DNA of 36,118 nt from positions 1 through 36,118 of the forward strand of contig MSJI02000341.1 in NCBI GenBank assembly GCA_001931905.2. Direction: 5' to 3'. The position numbers and the translations under genes are program-made. The stretch comes from Cladosporium sp. IMV 00045. Lineage: Eukaryota; Ascomycota; Dothideomycetes; Cladosporiales; Cladosporiaceae. How positions within the stretch are numbered: position 1 is the first letter of the stretch; every line of letters begins with the position of its first letter. Below are positions 28,689-36,118 of the stretch, piece after piece. The notes beneath the pieces are model-generated. The model was not told the origin of the DNA, did not search any database, and saw nothing but the letters and a program-made list of their open reading frames with translations.

Positions 28689-29877
28689 TCAAGCATCGTC
28701 AGCTGCGTCGACTTCGACTTCAAAGGCAGTGCCATCGTCGTCCACGAAGGCGTCGACGTCAGGCGAAGAATCGCGCGCTTTGATGGTCTTGCTGGTGCCT
28801 GTGCTGCAAGTCATACCAGGGTAACCACAAAGAGCGGGCTTCGGAGGGTCGGTGTCCTTATAGTTTGACTTGGGCTTCCTAAACCTACGAGTCTCAGGGT
28901 TGCGCTTCGTCGCTGGCGATTCCTCGTGTTCAACGGGTGCTCGCTCTCCTTCTGCATCCCGCTCCTTGATCCTACCAGCGCCGCAGGGAATGCCAGGGGT
29001 AGTGCACGAAGTCGGGGCGAAAGCGAAGGCGGGACGCTGACTTGCCACGCGCTGAATCAGAGTCGGTGCGAGTTTGACAACAGCTGGTACCGGTAGGTCT
29101 GCTCCGTTGTCCGGACCTTGGATCTCGCGCTTGGTGCCGCCGCCGGGTTTACCAGCGCAAGTTTCGCCGGGAGGACCGCAGGAGTTCATTGCCCAGGGAG
29201 GGCTTGAGTCGACCGGCACGCGCTTCTCAACGTCCTGAGAGATGTCGCTTGACGAGGTGTCGGCAACCGCGGGTTGAGCTTTGGTGCTCGTCTCAACTCC
29301 GACAGGCTTGTTTTTGCTGGCAGCCACTTCAGCGCGCCTCTTCTGGCGCGCGTCGCGAGCTGAAGTGGAGCGCAGAAGATGGATCTCGGGAGTAAGATCC
29401 GCCTCAGAGTTTGCAGCATCAACGGTGATAGCATCACGCAACTTGAGGTCCGCTGAAGCCTTGGGCTCAGTCGACACCGGCTCATCGCCACCGGTACCGT
29501 AGTAGTCGCATGGCTTCGGATCGTTGGTCTGGTCCCAGGAGTGAGTGACACACTGGACCTCGCAAACAAGGACAAGCGCCTGCACCATTATCAGTAATCT
29601 GGCGCTCCAAAGGACGGGGGAGAGGGATGGGAACTACCTGTGGGAAGTCTCCTTCATGGCAGAGCTCCTTCATGGTGCCGCCGAACTTCATCGAGCGCAT
29701 TTCATAGCAGCCTTTGGCGCACACTGTCTACAAGTCAGGCACAGTGCTGGGTCTGATGGTCCAACTGGACCTTCACTTACGGCTCAGAGCATTCGCGCCA
29801 GGGGCGATGATGAAGAGAGCTGCCAACATCAGATGCGACAACACCGTGAGGCGCACGAGCGCGTTGGACGTCGCCAT
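28689..29877 (-). CDS. Secreted precursor-like protein with three C-x2-PG-x2-C motifs
   Basis: 357-aa predicted secreted protein. Minus-strand exons are 29781-29877, 29638-29723 and 28689-29579, with GTAAGT...AG and GTAGTT...AG introns; the joined length is 1074 nt. The signal peptide runs to about residue 31 (MATSNALVRLTVLSHLMLAA...). A six-cysteine N-terminal domain follows: C34, C38, C54, C67, C71 and C85, with two CxxxC pairs. The disordered remainder contains CGPPGETC (195-202), CTTPGIPC (253-260) and CGYPGMTC (312-319). This is the same spacing as alpha-type mating pheromones of Pezizomycotina (C-x2-x-G-x2-C, often PG). Dibasic Kex2-type sites occur at 141-142, 180-181, 211-212, 286-287 and 292-293. 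The usual Trp before the first Cys is absent, and the N-terminal Cys domain is unusual for a pheromone gene. It could be a pheromone precursor, another Kex2-processed peptide precursor, or an effector-like protein. Confidence 0.72.
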
Positions 29878-30437
29878 AATGGTTGACACCTGCCGGTCCC
29901 CTGTTGGGTGTGTCGAGATATGGTCTTGGTGTGACGGTAGCGCGGTGGCGCTGTGATGTAGTGAAGGTGTGGGTAAACGAGTGAAGGGAGTGATGTTGTC
30001 GAGGGGTGGAAGAAGTAGGACGGTGGTTGTCGTAATCTTGGTCTCGTGTGCGCGTAGTGGATCGCTCATGTGGCAGGTGCCCCGCCGTATGACCCGAGAT
30101 GGAAGGAGTGATGGGTGAGTAGGTGGCACTACAGCAACATGTGGAGCTCAAAGCAAGATTGAGCATACCTATTGAAACAAATTGCAGTACTCAAGACGTC
30201 ATATGATATTCTGTCGCATATCATCTCGGGTTGGCCAATATCTCACTGGACGGTAGTGCCTCTGCCAATGTTTCAGCATCACTCACCGGCCAGCGATCAC
30301 GTGCTGGAGATTGCAAACAACGTATGAAGATTAACTCACATGATGCGTAGCGGGTGAGTGGCTTTCTGTACATCTCGGCTGACACAGCCTTCATTAATGG
30401 GTATCAAACAGCAATTGTGATCTGCACCTCAGCACGC
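29878..30437. other. Promoter of the precursor-like gene and CMS1 3' region
   Basis: 560 bp with no convincing gene. The minus-strand ORFs here simply run into exon 1 of the gene at 28689-29877. Confidence 0.5.
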
Positions 30438-31339
30438 TCAAAAGAAGAGCAACTCAATCTTGCCCTCGCCAGACCCAAACCTTTCCTTCAAATCAGGTCT
30501 CGTTAGCAGCTGGACCAACGGCACCTGGGTCTCCTTCATGTCCAGAATGCCTCGCTTCTTGACATCAATGTGCGAAGCATCAATGACAATGCGCTCAATG
30601 CAACTAGACTTGAGCGCTCCATCCTCCAGCAGATCGATGATCCTCTGCGGTGTGCCAACGCCAACTCCTATCCTCGTCTTCTTCACTGTCTCGATGGCTT
30701 CCTTAATCTTAATGTGCTTTGCGAAAAGTTTGGCGACCATGCATTCTTTCGTTTGGAATTTGCGCAGCGCTCTGGTCAGATCTGCTGCGCGTAGGCCTCC
30801 TCCAGCGACGACAAGAGTGTGCGGCGAGCCCTTTGCTTCTGGTGCGTTCAGAAGCTTACTTCCCTTTTTGCTTCTTCTGGGTCCTGCGAACTTTTCTAAG
30901 AAAGCGGGCAATTGATCGGTCGTTCTCGTCTCGGTGTTGCTTGTCGTGTCCAGAATAGCAGATGCTGTATCACACATTAACATCCCATCTCCGTCATCCA
31001 AAAGACTTTCCGCAGTATCTTACAAGGCACATGTAGATCCTCCGCCTCCACCAAGCTCACGTCCGGTCTAAATCTCTTCGTCCGCTGCGCAATGTGGTCG
31101 GCCATAAGGCTGCTGTCCATATGTGCGATCGCATGATTGACACCCTTCTCCTCGTCAAATGCATCGTCTTGAACATCCTTAGGCTTCTTCGCCTTTTTAC
31201 GCTTTGCGGCTCGCTTGGACTCGGCTGGTGCGTCGTTGTCGCGCTTTCTCTTGCCCTTGTTGGTGGGTGCAGGAGCGTCGGAGTCGGAGAGATCTTCGAT
31301 CAGAGGCACTCCGGCCTGCTCGGAATCGCTTTCGGACAT
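30438..31339 (-). CDS. CMS1: Cms1-like 90S pre-ribosome subunit protein
   Basis: 280-aa protein from two exons (31024-31339 and 30438-30964) joined across a 59-nt intron (GTAAGA...TACAG). The joined frame restores the family-like passage VPSSAILDTT...LPAFLEKF. The start at 31339 (MSESDSEQAG) is preferred to an upstream in-frame ATG because it begins the acidic, Lys-rich nuclear-type N-terminus (KGKRKRD, KRAAKRKKAKKPK). The core shows MADHIAQRTKRFRPDVSLVEAEDLHVP, then TLVVAGGGLRAADLTRAL, VAKLFAKHIK, VGTPQRIIDLLEDGAL and IVIDASHIDVKKRGILDM. These are the helicase-like fold motifs of the Cms1 family without a catalytic DEAD box. Known relatives associate with the U3-containing 90S pre-ribosome in the nucleolus. 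A telomere-like motif lies 138 bp upstream. Confidence 0.88.
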
Positions 31340-32159
31340 TCTGTAGTATAGTTGATTTGAGAATTGGTGGACATCAAAAGACGTCAAGAAGGTCGATCTT
31401 CAAAAGTTATTCGAGAAGTTCCCCAAAAGGACTAGCGTCATATAGAGAGTGGGTGCCGAGGCCTGCAAGGGTCCGACTAACCCTAACCCTCGTAACACTC
31501 AGGTAAATGATCGCGGAATCGCGAAGGTGATTTGACGCACCCAATTTTTCTGTGTTCATGCTTTCAATGATACTGATCGATTTCTCGGTCATCTCTGGTA
31601 TCGAGGGAATGTTCAGTGGGTACCTTTGAGCAATAGTTGACTGTTTCTGAAAACTTGAATACCAAATGTACAAAACATCGGTCTTGGTAATCGATTCATA
31701 CATGAGAATTGCGACACAAAATATAGCAATCACAAACCTTCAACGTAATTTTGGGGTATTCTTGTCCAAAGTGGACGAGACCAGGCATGAATCACACCGG
31801 AGCGATTTGACATATCTGGACAGGCCTAATGGGACGTCTTTAGATTGCCACGTTGTGAAGTACCTTACGATCTCTCACAATTCTAAAGCGGGTCCGGAAA
31901 AGCACACACTCGACGGACGAGCTCACCATGGAGACAATGGGCGTGTAGGATATCCAGTGGCACCGCTTTGTTAAAAGACAGCCGCGTCCGTGGACTATCT
32001 TCTTTGTTCAAGCACACGGGTTAGTCTACGGATCCGCTGCATAATGACCGCCGATGTACACAAGCATCAGAGATCTACAATCAGACGAGTCCGTAGTCGA
32101 TTACCGTTTGATTCACAGATATCTCCAGGACAAGACACATTTAGATCGAATCATACATC
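31340..32159. other. Divergent intergenic region
   Basis: 820 bp between CMS1 (-) and the small secreted protein (+). Apart from the telobox-like motif there is no recognisable feature. A 102-codon ORF at 31666-31974 has no domain or signal peptide. Confidence 0.45.
31477..31490. promoter_or_regulatory. Telobox-like (TAACCC)2 motif upstream of CMS1
   Basis: CTAACCCTAACCCT, i.e. two TTAGGG units on the minus strand, about 138 bp upstream of the CMS1 start. In fungi, TTAGGG-type motifs upstream of ribosome-biogenesis genes can bind Tbf1-like factors. A role here is inferred from position only. Confidence 0.45.
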
Positions 32160-32591
32160 ATGCACATCTCAATCATGCTCACCATACTCACCGCCAGCCT
32201 CCTCCCCTCCCTCTCCCTCGCCCAAGACGACCCAGCCGCTGCCGACGCCGCAAGCTCACCGGCCGAAGACGCATGCTATACCAAATCCCTCTCCACCGGC
32301 TCCGGCGCTGCAGCCGCTATCAAAGGCTTCTGTGGACAAGTCGACAACAATGACAGCGACAGCGACAATCCCACTGCGGCTGAAGACATCGCACTCAACG
32401 GCTACACCGCCGGCGGCTTTGACCCCAGCGGAGTGATGACAACTGCTCGCTTGGCGGGTAAGAAGGACTGTAAGGTTGGACTGGGAGGAGAAGACGAGTG
32501 TCTTGAGGGCTTTTGGGAGGCGTGTCAGAAGGGTGATAAGTTTGGTCGTGGGTCTGCGAAGAAGGGTTGCTTGAAGTTTAAAATCGAGTAG
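32160..32591 (+). CDS. Small secreted six-cysteine protein, 143 aa
   Basis: Single-exon protein with a clear signal peptide (MHISIMLTILTASLLPSLSLA). The mature chain begins QDDPAAADAASS. Six cysteines follow: one each in DACYTK and GFCGQV, then a C-terminal cluster in KDCKVG, DECLEGF, EACQKG and KGCLKF. Three disulfides are plausible. The chain ends with KFKIE. The size, cysteine count and lack of a known domain are typical of fungal secreted small proteins, including effector candidates, but nothing in the sequence shows a host target. The start is the first ATG of the frame that gives the signal peptide. Confidence 0.75.
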   Translation: MHISIMLTILTASLLPSLSLAQDDPAAADAASSPAEDACYTKSLSTGSGAAAAIKGFCGQVDNNDSDSDNPTAAEDIALNGYTAGGFDPSGVMTTARLAGKKDCKVGLGGEDECLEGFWEACQKGDKFGRGSAKKGCLKFKIE

Positions 32592-32916
32592 GGCGTTGGA
32601 GTTGTTGAGCTTATACCATGATGCTAGTGGCGCTGCTGAACATGAAGTTGAATTGATCTATCACAAATTTCCCTTTATTCGCTCTGATCGGATGTTATCA
32701 CGTATACCCTTTTCAGGGAGACCACTTGTGACCTCTTTGTCGACTACGTGAAACAGTTCGCGTCATTTCCCTTCGAACTCCAATCTAGAAGTGTGCATCG
32801 TTGCTGCCTTGGAACAAACAATGAACAGGCGTCAAGTCTCAGCCTTTTGGAGGACGTACCGCATTGAATACAAAAGATAGCGGTATGTTTGTGTACATAA
32901 TGTATCTACAGGGAAA
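32592..32916. other. Spacer between the small secreted gene and the F-box gene
   Basis: 325 bp of 3' UTR and promoter-type sequence. No gene seen. Confidence 0.5.
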
Positions 32917-34706
32917 ATGGCTTTTGAGACGCGACCTATTCGTGTCATCCCAGCCGCACATGACGTCGCTGCCAACGAGATCGCGATCTTCACTCGTCTC
33001 CAACCTCAACCCAAACCTCCACAGTCCGAACGGGTGTACCTGAACTTAATCTTTACATCTAAACCTTCTGCAAAACATCTATCTACACTTTAGAAATTGA
33101 ACAATATGGAGAGACAAAGCCGCCATATGTCAGGCCTCCAGGAAGACCAATATTCACATCTCTACCACCGGAGCTGTTGCACAACATCTTCGGATGGCTC
33201 GAGGTCAAGGACGTCCTCGCTACGCGTCTAACGTGTTCTCTTCTGGCCACTGTGGGACTAGATCACTACGGCGATGAAATCCCTTTGGTCTTCCAACGCG
33301 ACAAGTTTCGCGCTGTGACAGAGATCGCGAAACATCCCGAGCTCGCTAAGCGCATGCGCTCTCTGTTCTACTCGACCGGACTCCTCAATGACCTTGAATT
33401 CGACGATTGGGAAGAACAGAGGCCCCCACCACCCTCTCCGCGGGACGCCTTTGCGGCATCTGCATTTGATGAGCTCATGAATGCGAGTCACGATATGCGT
33501 GCGGCTAGACGAGGACAAGTATACAGCGAGACCAAGTCCAAGCTTGATACAGCATTTGCAATTTATGGGGACTTGTGCCAGGACCAGGAAGAAATGCTAA
33601 GCAAAGACTTCGATCTCCGTTGCCTGTGCAAGCTATTCAACGGCTGCCGGAACTTGCGCGAAGTCACACTTGCGGGCAACATTGCTCCTGGTCGGTCACT
33701 TAATGCACATCGAACAGCATTCGACAAAGCCATGGCCCGACCAGCTGCAAATGGCCCCGACGGCTGCCAATGGCGCACTGCAGGTATTCGGGAAGTACGA
33801 GCTGTCGCTTTTGCCGCAGCGATCACAAATAGCAGACTTGACAGCTTGACCCTTTCCGATGTGTCTCCCGACCTCTTCCGTTCACTGAGGGAGTGGGAAG
33901 AGACATTCTCATCGTATTACGAGGACGCTTCCGAAGAGAAGCATAGAGAGATGACAGACTCGAATCTTAAAGCTCTTTTCAGACCATTACGAAGGCTACG
34001 ACTTGTGCTACAGGTCTGGCCGGACCCCAATGACGAGAGCATCGAAGACATGATCACTATGGTCGTTGATGACATGCGGGAGACGTTCCAAACCGGCTTG
34101 CTTAAGCAGGTCCTCGCCGGAGCCCGTGAACTACGTGTCTTAAAATTCGCCTTGCCAAATCCTGACTTGTTCGAACTCGAGCAAGAAGAGCCGTTCTATG
34201 AATTCTTCTCGCTCCGAAGAGTGCTGGACGACGTCACCTTTCCTCATCTATATGAGATTTCTATATCCAGAGTCCTGGTGGAAGCAGACCATTTTGTCAG
34301 CCTGCTTCTCCGCCACAAAGCAACATTGCGTCGCTTGTCTCTATCGGAGTTGCAGCTTGCCGAACCCATATCCTGGCTGGACGTCTTCGCAAAATTCGCA
34401 GGGCAGCTGCCAAACCTGCGAAAAGCCACACTCCGAGGAATGTTCAGCGACTTGAATCACGTAAGGAGGACGTTCGATTTCGATGACCCGGGAACAAAGT
34501 CCTTCATGCCGGCTAGAGACCTTGTGGAGGATTTTATCGTCAAAGGAGGCGAGCGTCCTGTGAATGTGCACCAACTGCTTGAAGACACATCCCAAAGAAA
34601 GCCAGAAGGTTATGTGCCACCTGGTTCGCCAATGGAAAACATTGAGTCGGACGACCCTGTGCTGGAGTATGATTCGGATGAGCTTGACGAAATGATTTGG
34701 TGTTAG
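32917..34706 (+). CDS. F-box/leucine-rich-repeat-like protein
   Basis: The certain part runs from about 33134 to 34706. It begins with an F-box-like segment, PPGRPIFTSLPPELLHNIFG, continuing WLEVKDVLATRLTCSLLATVG. Later come irregular leucine-rich segments (LREVTLAGN, LDSLTLSDVSPDLFRSL, LRRLRLVLQVWP, LRVLKFALP, LRRLSLSELQL and LRKATLRGMF). The tail is acidic and ends DSDELDEMIWC. F-box proteins recruit substrates to SCF ubiquitin ligases. There is no ATG in this frame after the TAA at 33060, so an upstream exon is needed. A candidate is 32917-33035 (MAFETRPIRVIPAAHDV...), joined to 33134 by a 98-nt GTACCT...TCAG intron that keeps frame. That first exon is tentative. Apart from the F-box the sequence is poorly conserved, as usual for fungal F-box proteins. 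Confidence 0.65.
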
Positions 34707-35340
34707 CCTCAACGCATCGTTGGCCGCCTGGATGAGACAGTCATTCTTCCTACTACCTCTAAAATCGCTATAGGAAACTCTGACCAAGGACCGCGAATTG
34801 CTAATCGTTGTCCCAACGTAGTTCCTCATTCATAGCATGTACCAATAGAACACTCCATTTACAACCATGAGTTTGTGAACCCTGATCTTCGAGCCAGATG
34901 CACTATCACCCATTGCCACGATCGTCAAAACACAGAAGAAAGTCCTCTGACTCTTCAATATCTCTGTTGATAACGATAGGCACAGACGCGAAATGAAGAT
35001 AGAGTCGTATATTGTGCTGTGATCCTAGCAGTTTCGCTCTCATGTCAAACACATTGCTCGATGTCTGAGTGTGAAGCGCTAAGTGCACGTGCTAAGACAT
35101 TGTCTTACGAAAGAATGAATTTTTTTATTGTACATGTCATTAAAAGCTATCGCTCAGAGTGCAAAGACTCGCCTTTGCACAATCATGTCTCTGGCCAAGC
35201 CTTAGTAGATAAAGGGGGTGCAGGCAGTCAATAGGCGATGCTGAAATGGATACAAAGTTCTGATGTTGGTCGTGACTCGTTTGAGAAATAGCGCAAGCTG
35301 CCCTGCTCTCGATGTCGACTCTGCCAGGTTCCAATGCCTC
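34707..35340. other. Convergent 3' spacer
   Basis: 634 bp between the F-box gene (+) and the transporter (-). AT-rich in the middle. No gene or repeat is seen. Confidence 0.5.
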
Positions 35341-36118
35341 TTACAGAGTGAAAGGCACGTAGCGAGTGCCGGTCTCGTCAGCCTTCTGCTTCAGAGCCTT
35401 GTTCTCAACGATCAATCTCCATCTAGCAGTGATGGCGCAGCAGACTGTGGCAGCTGCAAAGGCCATCATAATGATGAAGGCCTGCAAGTAGCGCGGTGAC
35501 TGGCTGTCGTCGAAGAAATAGGGCGAGACTACATTGCCGATGTGACCGGCCATGTTGACCTGATGGGACGGTCAGTATGCTTTCATGATGTTGAGAGAAC
35601 AGAGGGGAAGAACGTACAATCGCACCGGAAGCAGCACGCTTCTCTGGGGTGGTGCTGAGTGTCGACACGGCCCAAGTATAGACCAATGGATTGGCAGAGA
35701 AGGAACCAGGAGTGTACAAGAAAGCGGCAAAGTATCGAGCCTCAGGAACCAGCGTAGCGACTGTGATGATGAATCCGACCAAGGACATGAGAAGTGCGGG
35801 AATGACGTTGAACGATCGACTCTTAACTCTGTCGGAGTTCCAGGCGAAAGCAAACGAAATAAGAGCCGCTGCGATGTAGGGAGGTGCCGTCATCAAGAGC
35901 GGGACTGGGTTGATGTCGTTATTCTCCTCGTTGGTAGTAGTGCCGAAACCAAGTCCTTCCACGATATTTGGGAAGAAAAAGTTGAATCCGTATGATGCAG
36001 TCATGCAGAAGTTGAAGAAAGACTATCGATTATTAGCATCGCTCATATTCCGAGCATCTCAAGAACTTACGAAGAGGTAAAGCTTGTAGTCCATGCAAGC
36101 CAATTTGATACCGTACCA
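35341..36118 (-). CDS. MFS transporter, Dal5/anion-cation symporter type (5' partial)
   Basis: C-terminal part of a major facilitator transporter; the 5' end lies beyond the right edge. Minus-strand exons in view are 36071-36118 (runs off), 35618-36022 and 35341-35559. Both introns are GT...AG, 48 and 58 nt long, in phase 0. The sequence reads DYKLYLF, then SFFNFCMTASYGFNFFFPNIVEGLGFG. Transmembrane segments follow (LLMTAPPYIAAALISFAFAW, NVIPALLMSLVGFIITVATL, YFAAFLYTPGSFSANPLVYTW, YLQAFIIMMAFAAATVCCAI). The loop SDRVKSRSF is the usual D/R-containing MFS loop. The GFNFFFPxIVxGLGF block and the C-terminal layout recall fungal Dal5/Tna1 (allantoate, nicotinate) permeases. The substrate cannot be told from this fragment. 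Out-of-frame ORFs read through the intron are shadows. Confidence 0.85.

Noticed and set aside
31666..31974. 102-codon ORF between CMS1 and the small secreted gene
   Set aside because: No signal peptide, domain or neighbouring exon; composition looks non-coding.
1..36118. tRNA, rRNA or CRISPR features
   Set aside because: No T-loop-like tRNA cores, rRNA segments or regularly spaced repeats were found by eye; CRISPR is not expected in a fungal nuclear genome.

Overview
The window is nuclear DNA of a filamentous ascomycete. Genes are intron-poor, with short GT-AG introns (about 50-140 bp) that restore frame at every junction I checked. The recognisable genes (ADE2, RPL18, VMA22, CMS1, an RRT8/EI24-type membrane protein) are of fungal type. 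The large secreted proteins and the small lineage-restricted family look to me like Dothideomycetes, probably the Capnodiales/Mycosphaerellales. That placement is a judgement from memory, not a search result.

Layout. (1) 0.5-8 kb is a conserved core: an RRT8/EI24-like membrane protein (+), a 600-aa disordered fungal protein (-), ADE2 (-) and ribosomal protein eL18 with three introns (-). (2) 9-14.5 kb is an accessory island. It holds two different low-complexity proteins, A and B, which share a compact CX2CX3HX3C knuckle ending in HPPPC. Each is followed by a copy of the same conserved element, which folds into two hairpins. Each is also preceded by a decayed copy of one small protein family. 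This repeated module is the most unusual thing in the window. (3) 14.5-16.3 kb has no supportable gene. (4) 16.3-25 kb is a secretome stretch: a Thr-rich secreted protein with three exons, then a 2,444-aa secreted protein made of eight tandem domains of about 250 residues. After every domain from the second onward, the linker contains a dibasic (RR or KR) site. (5) 25.3-28.1 kb is core again: VMA22 and a mitochondrial-type membrane protein diverge from a 206-bp spacer. (6) 28.7-32.6 kb holds a secreted precursor-like protein with three C-x2-PG-x2-C motifs and Kex2-like sites (alpha-pheromone-like), CMS1, and a small six-cysteine secreted protein. (7) 33-36.1 kb holds an F-box/LRR-like protein and the 3' part of an MFS transporter running off the right edge.

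How the genes may relate. The housekeeping genes are independent of one another: purine synthesis, translation, V-ATPase assembly, pre-ribosome assembly. The secreted genes share signal peptides, cysteine pairs and dibasic sites that point to Golgi processing. The 9-14.5 kb island looks like a gene family or element carrying its own conserved 3' RNA signal. No reverse transcriptase, integrase or transposase is visible in the window.

Limits. All splice sites were assigned by hand from frame continuity and consensus. Family assignments rest on remembered motifs. The proposed function of the knuckle proteins and of the giant repeat protein is unknown.
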